Source: Cryptomeria japonica (taxonomy: Eukaryota; Streptophyta; Pinopsida; Cupressales; Cupressaceae). From it: a stretch of 64,000 bases of DNA. Positions 11,759 to 23,372 of the stretch are shown here, in pieces. How positions within the stretch are numbered: position 1 is the stretch's first letter; each line of letters begins with the position of its first letter. The stretch spans positions 145,366,091 through 145,430,090 of the forward strand of contig NC_081406.1 of assembly GCF_030272615.1 (NCBI RefSeq), read 5' to 3'. The position numbers and the translations under genes were made by a program. The notes below the pieces were generated by a model. It searched no databases and had not been told where the DNA came from. It saw only the letters and a program-made list of their open reading frames with translations.

Positions 11759-12265
11759 TCTCCCCCTAACCTAACTTCTCGATGATCCTCCAGCAATAGG
11801 AAAATTTTGGATTCTGGCATTGATTCAGAAATTGCCTGGAGTAACTTGTCCAAAACCTCCTGTAGATAAGCTTCAGTAGAATGCTTTTGTTTTCTCCAAT
11901 CTCTTCAACCTGGTACACTCTATTGCTTCACTATATGGTGGGACATTGTCCCTACATCACATCAGTGGCTATAGGAGGATTGGAGGCTGAAAACTGAGAG
12001 GTAGCCAATGTCGTCCCTTTGTTCTTCCCAAGTGCATATACTTGGGTTCTCTATTTAAGGCTGCATGGTAGTTTTGTGCAGAGTGTTGCTCAGATTGTCT
12101 TAACTCATCTGTTAGGCTATTCCAGTGTTGGACTATATGTCCTATTGCTACTTGTCCTTCCCTTGGAGCCATTTGTTCGTATTCTTTATACACTTCCTGC
12201 CTTAAGGGTAGGATATCCTTTGCATAATCTAGCTCATATACAATATTTTGCCAATCAAAATAAAG
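11759..12265 (-). other. 3' untranslated region and polypurine tract of element B
   Basis: The minus strand reads GGTTAGGGGGAGA (11771-11759) directly against the LTR, the expected polypurine tract. The remaining 490 bases up to the extra ORF show no coding continuity. Confidence 0.75.
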
Positions 12266-14240
12266 TCACCTAGGTTCCCTTGATTCAGACCTTAACGGTA
12301 GTGAAATCTCAAGTTCTTCCTTGTGATGCACCTGAAACTGCTCTCCCCTTGATATTTCATTCTGCATCCATGGCATAAGAGCTCTCAATTGGATATCTCC
12401 AATGTAGAGGAGAGGGTTCCAATCGACATCATTAGGAACAACATAGTTATGTACATAAAGTTCACAAAGTAGATTTTTAATTGTTGTAGGAGATGTCTGA
12501 TAAGAACTGTAGAATTCTTCTGGTGTTTGCAATGAGGGACTTAAATCCCTGACAATTCTCATCATCTGGAAACTAATGTGTTGTTTTCTTAAATAAATAG
12601 AGTAAACACGGGGAGGAGCTCGGTATTGCATTAGTTGTGGTACCATGGTGGCTATTGTTTCCACCTTAGCTTTAAGATGAGCAATTTCCTCGTCCTTTTG
12701 TTCGATAATTTTCTTCTGTCAGTCAATTATCATCTGCATTTTTACCTTTTCCAATTCCCAATCCTCATAGAGAGAAAGTCCCATCGCATGACTAGTAAGG
12801 GAAGTACGTGGCCTATGAATAGGTTCCCTAGGTTTCTTCTTTTCAACTTTTCTCCTTTCTTCAATAACCTATTCTACAAAAGATGCTAAGTTGTCTAGCC
12901 TTTCAAAACCTACTTCTTTCTAAGGTTTCTCAATATTCTCGAGTTCCCCCCCTTCCTGAAGCTACAGTTCCTATTCTTCCTCCATATTTTGTAGTTCTTC
13001 CTCTTTTTCTTGTTCCATTTGGGGTTCATTAGGTGGAGAAGGAGGGACATCATTGTGAAGTGGACTATTTTATTCTTGTTCTGGGGAGTCAATCAGGATG
13101 GTAATATTTGGCTTTGTTGATTGGTCTTGGTTTTTAAGCTTTTTACGAAGCCTACCACTACTTCTCTGAGATTTCCCTTTTTCAGCTGCAGAACTACTTC
13201 TTGTAGCCAACTCTTCAACCACTTCAATGGTTACTAGAGAAACTGGTTTTACAACTTTTCTTTTCTTGGTCGCAGGAGGGGGTAAATTCTCACTTTTACT
13301 TTTCTCTTCCTTATGTTCTATGTCAACCTATTTTTCTTTGCCCTTTTCCTTTCGTGTGGCAGCTCTAGTTTTTCTTAGACTTTGAGAAGGAACCCCTGTT
13401 GTAGCTTCTTCTTGTAAGGGTTCCTCTGCTATAGGAATATTTTGTTCTAATGATATCATGGAGGATGAGGGTTGAAGAGGGGAATCAGATTTTTCAAGGT
13501 TTTCCAAATTTTCTTGTTCCTCAGATGGAAGTGGCTCCTCTATAACCATGTTCTCTACCCTAAACATTATAATTTCAACAAATTCATTCCAAAGCATTGG
13601 AGAGACATCTCTCAAATATCTTTCAACTAATAGCTTAATTAGGCAATGATGGGAAATAGAGTGAGGCCTACCTTTATGGGTCTCTGTTGCACTTATGGAA
13701 AGAAGGTTGTACAATAGGCTTGGAACATTCATCCTTCTTCCATGGCATAGATGACTAAGAAGCTTGAAGTGATGGGAATGCAGACACGAGAACCATCCTT
13801 CACAGGTTAAATACTTTAAAACATACAATGCTACTGCTTTCCATTCAGGTGGAAGAGATTCTATCCTAGTTCCTTGTCTATCTACTACTAATGGGGGGTT
13901 CTCAGACATGTAAATTCTACTCTTGCACTGCATGCATCCTTGAATTTTGAGTACTTTTCCCCATCTATTGGTAACCCAGTTACCTCTGCTATTCATTCCT
14001 CTGTAACCACCACTCTCAAACCTTTAACCTGAGCTTCTCCATTTCAAAGTGTGTGGGTAAATTCCCTCACAATTTCTTCATTAAACTTCGTCAGCTTCAA
14101 AAAATAATCCAACCATCCACTATTACGAAATATTGGTTCACAATCTTGGTCCTGAAGAAGAACTTCATGGACTGTCCGTTCATGACGAATAGGTGGACCA
14201 CCCATTGCAGTGATAACACTTTCAACGCTATAATGGCGTA
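12266..14240 (-). pseudogene. additional ORF of element B behind integrase (unknown function)
   Basis: Joined across four or five stops and frameshifts, the minus strand from about 14240 to 12266 encodes roughly 650 residues. The start (about 14140-13990) has TKFNEEIVREFTH, then GLRVVVTEE and AEVTGLP. The 13996-13328 frame follows with SENPPLVVDRQGTRIESLPP and LPPEWKAVALYVLKYLTCEG, then a KTRAATRKEKGKEK basic tail. Next are an NLS-like KKRKVVKP (near 13260), an acidic Glu-rich stretch (13090-12910), a coiled coil (QKKIIEQKDEEIAHLKAKV, about 12720-12665) and a C-terminal block at 12664-12266. Position after integrase is that of the envelope-like or accessory ORFs of this clade, but I see no signal peptide or membrane helix. 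The first block resembles the start of the extra ORFs of A and I. Confidence 0.65.
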
Positions 14241-14590
14241 AATCTACCCAATTTCTACACTAAGTTCTGCACTACAATATACTCAATGTGCCTTTACTTG
14301 GTCGAAACCTAGCTGTAATCTAAAAATAGCTCTAAGTAGACAGACAAGAAGAATACAAGATACCACCTCAAACTAGAAATTTGAAAAATAAAACGCAATT
14401 CGAGAGGACATCAGAATTATCTACTAGAGTTATTATTAGTGTACTTTCCCCCCCAACCTAAGGTTTGACAGGTGTCCACACATGCGGAGGAGGACCGAAA
14501 AAGGACAGTACATAAAATATCATAATTATAGGTAATATGGTTTAATTATATACATGGAACAAAAATAAATACACACAAGCGTACCTAACA
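14241..14590. other. element B, spacer between extra ORF and integrase
   Basis: About 350 bases of the B interior without a recognisable domain, including ccccccc near 14449. It probably held the splice or reinitiation region for the downstream ORF; no specific site can be supported. Confidence 0.45.
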
Positions 14591-16102
14591 TCACACGAGA
14601 ATGACTGCAGCTTGAAGACATTGAGCCGCCATGCATGGAAAACGAGGCAAAAATGGATGGAGTGAAAGGAAAGAAATGAGTGAATACGAAATAAAATATT
14701 TATTATGTAGAAAAGTACTCCCTCCAGATGTGGAAGTATTTATTATGATCATGCGGCAAGGATTTAAGATGGAGTCACCAGTTTTTGCAGGAATCTCGAC
14801 ATGCTTGGCAGTGGAAAATTTTTGTAGAAAGTCATCTTTAGTAAGAGGTTTATGGTATAAGCGCAGTCGATGACCATTGACTAACAATTTAAACTTAACA
14901 GGATCTATTGTACATAATCTGACAACACCATTAGAGAATGTTTCAACTATCTCATAAGGTCCTAACCACTGTGTCTGTAATTTTCCCAAATTATCTTTAT
15001 ACCTCGAATCATAGAGAAGAGCCAAATCACCTAGATTGAATGATTTATCTTTGATATAGTGATCATGACACTTCATGTGCTAGTTTTGAATAGATTCAGT
15101 ATGCTACAAGGCAGACTTTCTTATCTTATCTAAGGCATTAAGTTGCAGGAGTCGTGCTTCTTGTGCTGCAGAAAGAGTCATATCTAAGGAAATAGTTGTT
15201 CTCAAAGTTTTATGCTCAAATTCCATAGGCATCATTTCTTTTGTCCCATATACCATTTCAAATGGTGTAAACCCTGTTGTAGTTTTCTAGGTGGTTCTAT
15301 AAGCCCATACAGCTTCAAATAATCTGCTAGACCAATCTTTTATGTTGAGTGCTACTATTTTGGTCAATATTGATTCAAGCTCCCTGTTAGTGATCTTTGC
15401 TTGTTCATTAGCCTGAGGATGATAAGGAGTGGATTTCCTATGCCTGACATTGTATTCATTAATCAAGGTTGTGATCAGAGTGGAAATGAATTGAGCCCCT
15501 TGATCTGTTACTATTTCTCTAAGAACTCCATACCGAGTGAAGATTTCTTCATATAAAAATTTGGCTACCTTATTATCTTTGGCATGCTTGAAGGCTTTGA
15601 CCTCTACCCATTTAGTGACATAGTTGGTACAAATAAGAATGTAGGACTGACCATTTGATGATGGATCTATTGGCCCAACAAATTCTAGGCCCCGTTTGTC
15701 AAATGGTGTAACAACCACCTGAGGGTGTAGAGGCATTTCATCGAACCGAGTTGGTCTTCCCATTCTTTGACATCTGTCACATTACCTGGTGTACTTAACT
15801 GCATCCTTGTGCAAGGTTGGCCAATAGTACCCTATAGTTAATATCTTGAGAGCTATTCTTTTGGCTGCAAAGTGACCTCCACAAGGCTCATCATGACAGG
15901 CGTGAAGTATATCATATGTCTCATCTTCCCTTACACGGTGCCTCATAACTTGATCTAGCCCTATATAAAATAAGCAATCTGCTATACATGAGAAGTTAAA
16001 ACTCTTTTCTACCAGCAATATTTTTTCTTTAGGTGAGAAATGTGGAGGTATCTTGTTAGCTGCTAGGTAGTTAGATATGGCAGCATACCATGGACTATTC
16101 AA
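14591..16102 (-). pseudogene. integrase of element B, catalytic residues lost
   Basis: The zinc-binding N-terminus is at 16102-15760 (CHDEPCGGHFAAKR, then after one stop CDRCQR). The core is at 15763-15287 (VVTPFDKRGLEFVGPI, VTDQGAQF, STPYHPQANEQAK). The C-terminal part is at 15076-14591 (LGPYEIVETFSNGVVRL). Integrase joins the cDNA to the host chromosome using a D,D-35-E triad. Only the middle Asp (VTDQG) survives: the first is Asn in CTNYVTKW, and the family-typical QAE Glu is Lys in NEQAKITN. Both are single transitions of the kind produced by deamination of methylated cytosine. A stop after TLHKDAVKYTR separates the zinc finger from the core. Confidence 0.88.
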
Positions 16103-16611
16103 AGTGATGGAAAAAAATTCTCATGTGGAAAAGAATCATCAATGACCTCAGCATTGTCTGGTGTTTGAATCCTTGACAAAAAATTTGCCACTACATTTTC
16201 TTTCCCTGGTTTATCTATGATAGTAATATCAAATTCTTGCATTAACAACAACCATCTTGCCAATCTACTTGTAATGGAGTTTTTGTTCATGAGGTACCTG
16301 ATGGCTGCATGATCGGTATGCACAAAGATTTGATATCCAGTTATATAGTGTCTAAACTTATTGAGGGCATATATGACATCTAACATTTCCTTTTCAGGAA
16401 TAGTATAATTCAGTTTTGGTCCTTGCAAATATTTACTGATATAATAAATTGTATTTTCCAAAACTCCTTGCTTCTGCCCCAAAACTGCTCCTATTGTAAA
16501 ATCAGATGCATCTGTATGAATGTGAAAAGGAATTGACCAATTAGGTCCTTTAAGCACAGGGGCCTGGGTTAAGGCTACTTTTAGTTTAGAAAATGTTTTT
16601 TTCACATGCAA
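16099..16611 (-). pseudogene. RNase H domain of element B
   Basis: A 170-residue open segment carries HTDASDFTIGAVLGQ (catalytic Asp), EKEMLDVIYAL (Glu) and FVHTDHAAIRYL (Asp), the expected layout of a Ty3/gypsy RT-connected RNase H, and ends in the typical KENVVANFLSRI. This domain degrades RNA in the RNA:DNA hybrid during reverse transcription. The triad looks intact here even though neighbouring domains are broken. Confidence 0.85.
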
Positions 16612-17458
16612 CTATCCATTCAAACCCAACATCCTTTGTCAATAGAGAATACAATGGCCCTGCTATTTGACTAAAGTCTTTGATAAATCTCCTATAGTAC
16701 CCTGTATGGCCTAGAAAACTTCTTATATCCTTTTCTTTAACAGGGGCAGGAAGAGAAAGTATTACTTCAATTTTAGCTGGATCTACTTGAATACCTGATT
16801 GAGAAATACGATTCCCCAACACTATTCTTTCTTGCATCATCATAAAACATTTTTCACTATTTAGAGATAAATTGTGGTCTTCACACCAATGCAATAATTT
16901 GGTCAAAATCAGTAATGCCTCCTTAAATGTAGTCCCATAAGTAGTAAAGGCATCCATGTAAATTTCCATACAATCATGGGATATGTCTTAAAATATACTG
17001 AGGACAACCCTTTGAAAGGTTGCAGGAGCATTACATAAACCAAAAGGAAGGACTGAATAGGCATATGTGCCTTAGGGGCAGTTAAAAGTGGTCTTTTCCT
17101 AGTCTTCTAGAGCTATTCTAGTCTGATTATAACCACTAAACTCATCCAAAAGTGAAAAGTATTGCTTACCTACTAGAGAATCTAACACTTGATCTATAAA
17201 TGGAAGTGGGAAGTGATCCTTTTTGGTAGCAGTGTTGAGCTCCCTATAGTCCACACAAACTCTCCATTTCCCTCCTTTCTTTGGAACTATAACCAAAGGA
17301 GAAACCCATTGACTGTCTGAAATAGGGTAAATGAATCCTGCATGAAGCAACTTTTGTACTTCCTCTTTAACTATTTCCCTTAAAGCAGGATTAATCCTTT
17401 GCTGAGGTTGTCTAATTGGTTTACAATCCTCTCTGATATAAATCCTATGGGTACACAA
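16586..17458 (-). pseudogene. reverse transcriptase of element B, YMDD changed to YMDA
   Basis: Segment 17458-17099 holds the fingers and the first catalytic Asp (VIVPKKGGKWRVCVDYRELN, FSLLDEFSGYN). Segment 16969-16586 holds the palm end and thumb (QERIVLGNRISQSGI, SFLGHTGYYRRFIKDFS). The catalytic box reads MEIYMDAFTTYG where gypsy elements have xMDDF, so the second Asp of the YxDD motif is replaced by Ala. A frameshift lies between the two open segments (about 17000-17098). The enzyme cannot have been active in this copy. Confidence 0.88.
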
Positions 17459-18391
17459 TGTAGGATTTAATCCTTTTATGTCATGATAATCCCATGTGAA
17501 AGCTTGTTGTTGGTCTTTGAGTAATTATGTTAATGACAATCTTTGATCTGCTGCTAATTGACTATTGATATTCAGATTTCTTCCTGCAACAACCTCTATT
17601 TGAGTTACTAACTCAACATTAGATATTTTAGACAAACAAGAGGTTTGAATCTCCTGTGGTAGCAATGTGTGAAAAATGTCTGTGGCTGCAGAAAAATCTA
17701 AAGAGCCTACAGATGGAAGAAGAATATTCAGAGGACTTACTGGTATACCCAATGATAGTTGAGCTGCTCCATAATGATTTCTTATGATGTTAAAGAGTAC
17801 TGTATCATCCTCCTGAAGTGCTATGAATGGTTCCCTTGCTAACATCATTAGTTGTTGAACATAATTAATTTTTTTGTACTTCCTCTTTAACTATTTCCCT
17901 TAAAGTAGGATCAATCCTTTGCTGAGGTTGTCTAATTGGTTTACAAGCCTCTCTGATATAAATCCTATGGGTACACAATGTAGGATTTAATCCTTTTATG
18001 TCATGATAATCCCATGTGAAAGCTTGTTGTTGGTCTTTGAGTAATTTTGTTAATGACAATCTTTGATCTGCTGCTAATTGACTATTGATATTCAGATTTC
18101 TTCCTGCAACAACCTCTATTTGAGTTACTAACTCAACATTAGATATTGTAGACAAACAAGATGTTTGAAGCTCCTATGGTAGCAATGTGTGAAAAATGTA
18201 TGTGGCTGCAGAAAAATCTAAAGAGCGTACAGATGGAAGAAGAATATTCAGAGGACTTACTGGTATACCCAATCATAGTTGAGTTGCTCCATAATGATTT
18301 CTTATGATGTTAAAGAGTACTATATCATCCTCCTGAAGTGCTATGAATGGTTCCATTGCTAACATCATTAGTTGTTGAACATAATTAATTT
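17352..18391 (-). repeat. 520-bp tandem duplication inside pol of element B
   Basis: Bases 17352-17871 repeat at 17872-18391 with few differences. The unit covers the protease-RT linker and the start of RT. Because 520 is not a multiple of three, the duplication shifts the pol frame. The join lies in a T run (ataattaattttttt), consistent with slippage or microhomology repair. Confidence 0.92.
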
Positions 18392-18394
18392 CTT

Positions 18395-19096
18395 TTGCTT
18401 CTTCTCCTATGTCTGGCCATACTACTCGCTCTTGATTAAGTTGTGGTTGTGTTGGAGAATAGAGTGCGAGTGTTTTAGTAGTAATACCATCTGAAATTGT
18501 CATATCTCCTTATCTGCAACCTATATATGCATCAATTGTTGCCAACCAAGGACTTCCCAAAATAATTGGATATCCACCTAATATTGCCTTAGGAGAGAGG
18601 ATTATAAAATCAGCCGGATATTCCCAAGAATCTAATGTGACAACAGTATCTTCAACCATCCCTTCAAGCCAAATAGTAGAGCTATTGGCAAGTTGCAGGA
18701 CCATTGGAGTTGATCTAAGACTAGTAATTTTGAGTTACTGCATGACATCCTTAATCATCACATTTATGGTTGCTCCTAATTCTATCAAAGCATTTTTTAT
18801 TTGAGTTCCATTAATAACTACCTTCACAATAGGTCTAACTAGGTCAGAATATTTAGGGACAACAATTTTTCCTAACATAATATCATAATATCAGCCAATT
18901 GTCCTACTGCATGCACTGTTTTTGGGTCTTTTTTCTTTCTCCTAGGTTTCTTCAAACATGCCTCTTTAATAGATTTTCCATTTATGGGAATGACTTTAAT
19001 AGCTTGAAATAGTGGAATCTTGACACATATATGTTTTAGTTGATCAATAAGATCAAAAGCTATATCATCCTGCTGCCTAGACACTTCTACCTGCAA
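18395..19096 (-). pseudogene. aspartic protease and linker of element B
   Basis: From 19096 the frame gives IPLFQAIKVIPINGKSIKEA and KPRRKKKDPKTVHAVGQLAD, a linker usual before protease in this clade. Near 18790-18750 comes the active-site block ALIELGATINVM, then at 18704-18510 YPADFIILSPKAILGGYPII and GSPWLATIDAYIGC. Plant gypsy proteases usually have LIDLGAS; here the catalytic Asp is Glu. Protease would mature the gag-pol polyprotein. Stops at about 18735 and 18510 break it. Confidence 0.78.
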
Positions 19097-19109
19097 TCTT
19101 TGAGGAAAC

Positions 19110-20627
19110 GAGGGAGTTCTAAAGTTTCAGATTGCTGAACCTGCTCAGGGTTTCTGAATTTATCAGGTATAGTTTCCTAAAAAGTCTCCTTTGATGGTAA
19201 CTCTGTTATGACTGGAGGAGATGGAGTAGGTAGTGTTGTCCCTGACCGTAAATGAATATCACTTATATTAAGAGAGTGTGTAGGATAGTTGTTAGGATCA
19301 GTCAAAAAAACTTGTTGTTGTTGTGGTTTGTTATTTGGATTTGGCATAGGCTAAGTGGGAAGTTGGGTTGGCTTGGATGGAGTGGCGTTAGGAGCTAGTG
19401 GCATTAAAGCCGGTTGTTGGGACTGTTGTTGTGGCTGCAGGAAACCTGATGACTAGTTTTCCCATTGCTGTCCTCCCCTCCATTGTGGTGATTGTTGCCA
19501 GTTACCTTGATGGGAGACCAATTCCCTTGTGGATGTTGCCATTGAGATGAGGGACTCTGATAATTAGGCCAAGGGTTTTGAGATTTATTCCAAGACTGAG
19601 GAGTATAATTTCCAAAATTTTGGGAGTATGGAGATTGTCACTAATTGTTTTGTGCATTGAAGTTCATATAAGGATTAGAAAATGACAATGGATCTTGTGG
19701 CATACCTTGTCTTGGAGGCCAAGGCCTTCATTGTGCAACATAAAAGAGTTGTTCATCATCTCCATAGACAAGCCTGAAATCTGGGGAACTCTGCTGGCTA
19801 TCAATTTTAGCTAACAGTTTACATCTGTAGTCCTTCTTCTTTTGTCGACAGTGACGATAGCTTACTGCCTCCTCATGATTCTTCTTTGCCTAAAGTGTAT
19901 CCAATTGGGTAGCCATATTATTAATTATATCCTCTTTAAAATCCTTAAACAGATGAGTTATTTCTATTCTTGAAACTGTTGAAGATGACTTTGCAATTGA
20001 AGAACTAGTCCTATAGTGTCTTCCCCTTTTGGCTGCAACTCTTGAGTATTTTTGACAGATTTGTCTGATGTCATCCCATTGAACTTGAGTAAAATCCCCT
20101 CTTCCCATTAGATCTAAGGAGTCAACACAATCATCATTGATGCCCCTTAGAAAAATCAACTTCATAGAGTCTTCACCTAGAGCACTATGCTTGGATTTCC
20201 TGACACTAAATAAAAACCTTTCCAAATAGTCTTCCAGGCTTTCATCTTCTTTTTGTGTCATCCTGAACATATCATCACCATGTCGATCCATTCCCTTGCA
20301 ATAGTCTTTATACGTATCCAAGAAGTTTGTCTTCATCTCCTCCCAGGTAGTGATTACATCTCTTCCTAAACTCATAAACCATCTCAAGGCAACTTCTTTC
20401 AAAGTAGCAGGGAATAACTTGAGTTTATGAGCGTCAGTGGTATAATCATAACTTCTACAAAGGATATCAAATTCAAACAAAAAGGTATCTGGATCTTCTG
20501 TTACCAATCCATGAAATTTTGGAAGTGAAGAAGCTGGTATGTTTTTCAAATTTGCATTATCATGTTAGTCAGGAATGGGAAACTCAAATGTTGGGTTTAC
20601 AGGCGGAGGTGGAGGATTTGCTGCCAT
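19110..20627 (-). pseudogene. gag of element B
   Basis: The start ATG at 20627-20625 opens a Pro-rich leader (MAANPPPPPVNPTFEF). After one stop comes a 219-residue segment (20549-19890) with the retrotransposon gag fold: LPKFHGLVTEDPDTFLFEF, ATLKEVALRWFMSLG, LEDYLERFLFSVRKSKH, LRGINDDCVDSLDLM. Gag forms the particle shell. The C-terminal third (19890-19110) is Gln- and Pro-rich (QQQQ near 19315) with several stops, and I see no CCHC knuckle. Confidence 0.85.
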
Positions 20628-20919
20628 TGGTTCCTGATAAATAACTAGAGGTAAAAAAAATTGTTCGGGAGGTTCATTCAGGAAGTCTATATCTCCTTCT
20701 TAAAAATTAAAGACACCTCTATTTAGCACATAAGTTTCTCCAAAGGGTTTACTTCAGGTGCTTGATCTAATCTTATATCTTGAGTGGAATGCGAGTGAAT
20801 AAATCTTCCTAGTGCATCTCTTCTCCTCCTATGCATGCAGATTAATGAAGAAAATTCAAAGAGCTAATTAAGAAAACTTAGAAACTAATGGTTTGCAACA
20901 GGTTCTTAGCTTGGCACCA

Positions 20920-20936
20920 TCCCTGCAATGGCACCA
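20920..20936 (-). promoter_or_regulatory. primer binding site of element B (tRNA-Asp)
   Basis: The minus strand reads TGGTGCCATTGCAGGGA next to the LTR. The complement of the plant tRNA-Asp 3' end is TGGCGCCGTTGCCGGG, so three substitutions separate them, two of them C-to-T or G-to-A at CpG. tRNA-Asp priming is known for the Athila/Tat group. Confidence 0.78.
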
Positions 20937-20940
20937 AAAA

Positions 20941-22166
20941 GGTTGGTCCTCACAACTAGAATGGCAACTAGGTAATAAAACACAACTTAGAGATTGAATA
21001 TCCTTGAATAGATAACTTTCATGTAGCAAAGGGTCATTTATTTATCAACTAGGGACGCAAACTTGAAATGGGCCAGCACTATATGTGCACCAGGTTCATA
21101 TCGCAACCATTCTATATTACTGCAGGAAAGGAAATTCTTCTAAATAAAACACGTGGAATCTCAATGAATTAACACTTAATCTTACAACTGGAAATTACTT
21201 TAAACAACTATTGTTAAATGATAAAGTTCTAGCAAGCAACAGGAACTACTCTATTGTTTTGGTTGCAGGAACAGACACGGGAACTGTTTCCAATGGTTGT
21301 AGGAACAGACAATTGCAGAAACAACTACTATAGAAGTATGAAAACTAACTAGAACATACAAAGGATTACTCAACAAGTGGGCCCCCTTGACTGAGTATCT
21401 CCAGAACTTCATATTACAATTGTTTAAGCATTCAAAATCATATCAATCTCTTTATTTCATCTTGACTATGAAAAATACATAAAATACCATAAGACTGCAT
21501 ATAAAATATTATGGTCATTCTCTACTATCCCCAAGAGGAGAGAGATCCCTTTATTTATAAGAAAACTTATAACAAACTTCTAACTGATCGACCACATTCC
21601 TACGGAATAGGTGAACAAGATTTATTAACAAGAGAAGAAGAAGTCAGCGCAGGAAAACAGGAAAACGAAACATTTGTTCTGCAGCTGAGAAAATATAGCA
21701 TGACTCGCTTCCAAGATCTAAGCTCCACTAAGAACAGTTATAAATGTTTTCATAAATTAGTCTGCTGAAGAACTGGTCAAGTGGTTTTGATCATTACTGC
21801 ATTTCTCTGACTAGGTCTGCATTGCGGTTATATACTTGATGCTCCTTTAAACTGCCATTTAGTCTTTACTTCACCTTTGTTGACCCTGCATCATGATATT
21901 AATGTGCACAACAAACATGTATATATACTAATGCTAACATGATATAATGTAAACTATATTTATAATTGATTTTAGATATTTGCATAGATAGATCATTTAA
22001 AACCATTGTATGACATCCTGAGGTATAAGTTAAACCAGTTTCAAAAACACTTAAAATGTATCAACTTAGGAGAGTATTATAATCCAAATGTCAACTAATC
22101 ACAAGACCTAGGCAGAGGTATTATATCAAAAATCTATCAAAATAGAGCCATTATTTAGGCTCATCA
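20941..22166 (-). repeat. 5' LTR of element B (1,226 bp)
   Basis: It matches 10532-11758 over its full length. Its first base is changed (GGTTGG for TGTTGG). It ends GGCTCATCA before the acaag target duplicate. Confidence 0.92.
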
Positions 22167-22171
22167 ACAAG

Positions 22172-22998
22172 CACTTCACAAACATCGACACCGACAGGAC
22201 AAAAGGATTTCTTTGATTATCGGAAATGTAGGCTGACATGGTTTAGAATATGCTTATCGGTATTGAAGGTCAACATCTCTTGGATCTGGCATTGGCAATT
22301 GTTCTTAATATTTATGCATTCATGTTATCTAGCTGACATGTAATTTGATATTGTATATATCTTTATAAGCCGACATAAGGCATGATAATTTGTATAGGGT
22401 ATATAGGTCAATTGGTTAGATCATTTTGAAAAAGGGATGAGAAAAAAAGGATTATGGATATGCGAGTGTAATATGATGTGAAATATATTAGAGAGATTAT
22501 GTATGTAAGGAAATTCATGTAATGGTTATTCCGGTAAAGGGTTTAGGGTTTCAGACTGGAATAGATCGAGCTTAAACCAGAACTATATTCTGCCATAGAA
22601 GATGCTATCTTAGCATTTCAACACTTCTTCGGATTGTAGTTTGGATTTGTATGTAGTCAGTGAGGCTCCTTTTGTGATTGAGCAGTGTGTTGTAGGCTGT
22701 AAGCCTTCCTACAAGTGCAGGCCCCTCATATTTTGTAATATCTTTTCATATGGCCAGTGGATTGATATTGTGGGTCACAAATCCCACCGTGGTTTTTCCT
22801 CTTTGAGGTTTTCCATGTATAATTATGTGTGTTATGATTCTCATTTATGTAATTGGCTTATTGGTTGCTTTACTTATTTCAATTCTGTATATACCAGTAT
22901 ACCGATTGATGTATGCATGTTTTAATAAGGCTAAATTTGATCATTCTGGTATAACACTGATTCACACCCCCCCCTCTCAATGTTATTGGATTCCAACA
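22172..22998 (+). repeat. solo LTR D, second part
   Basis: It continues from 10531 after the B insertion and ends CCCCCCCCTCTCAATG...GGATTCCAACA. It shows the U5 signature block CACCGTGGTTTTTCCTCTTT (22787 onwards) and a C run at 22968-22976. Confidence 0.88.
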
Positions 22999-23372
22999 AA
23001 ATGATCTAATCCAACTGACCTATATACCCTATACAATTTAGCATGCCTTATGTCGGTTTACAAAGATAATTACAATATCAATATACATGTCGGCTAGATA
23101 TCATAAATACATGAATATCAAAATCAATAACTGATGCCGGATCCAAAAGATGTTGGCCTCCAATATCGATAAGCTTATTCTAAACCATGTTGGCCTGCAT
23201 TGTTCGTAACCAAAGAAATTCATCCATCCTGCCGATGTTGGTGCCGAGTTTGTGAAGTGTCTGTCGGTACACAACTGAACCAAAAAATGAAGCTAGAATA
23301 AGCTGCCATGTTGTCATGTTTCCATCAATGACAACATAGTGAAACCAACCAATAGAGTATCGATTGCCAACA
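22999..23372 (-). repeat. 5' LTR of element A, second part
   Basis: It resumes with aaatgatctaatccaactga, matching 4597 onwards in the 3' LTR, and ends GATTGCCAACA at 23372, followed by the ccatc target duplicate. Confidence 0.88.

Larger units (their letters stand above)
10532..22166 (-). mobile_element. Element B: Ty3/gypsy retrotransposon (Ogre/Tat/Athila-like), minus strand, inactive
   Basis: A complete 11.6-kb element lies between LTRs of about 1,227 bp. It carries a tRNA-Asp primer site, gag, protease, RT, RNase H and integrase in the gypsy order, an additional ORF behind integrase, and a purine tract. The flanking 5-bp duplication is gcaag/acaag (one mismatch). The tRNA-Asp primer and the extra 3' ORF place it with the non-chromovirus Ogre/Tat/Athila clade. 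Stops, frameshifts and lost catalytic residues in RT and integrase show it is dead. It is inserted inside solo LTR D, so it is younger than D and A. Confidence 0.92.
3998..23372 (-). mobile_element. Element A: Sirevirus-like LTR retrotransposon lacking pol, minus strand, interrupted by D and B
   Basis: The element is bounded by TGTTGG...CAACA LTRs and by the 5-bp duplication ccatt/ccatc. In minus orientation it has the 5' LTR (23372-22999 plus 10426-9852), an initiator-Met primer site (9849-9838), a coiled-coil and zinc-knuckle gag (about 9835-8680), a long extra ORF (about 8640-5220), several purine tracts and the 3' LTR (4961-3998). No protease, integrase, RT or RNase H is found in its roughly 4.9-kb interior. 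It must have depended on enzymes supplied in trans. The LTRs differ visibly over their shared parts, so the insertion is not recent. The family assignment rests on the PBS, the AAAGGGGGAGAT-type tract next to the LTR, the multiple purine tracts and the gag type. Confidence 0.85.

Noticed and set aside
12019-12273. plus-strand open frame of 84 codons
   Set aside because: Antisense of the untranslated end of gypsy element B, with no family motif.
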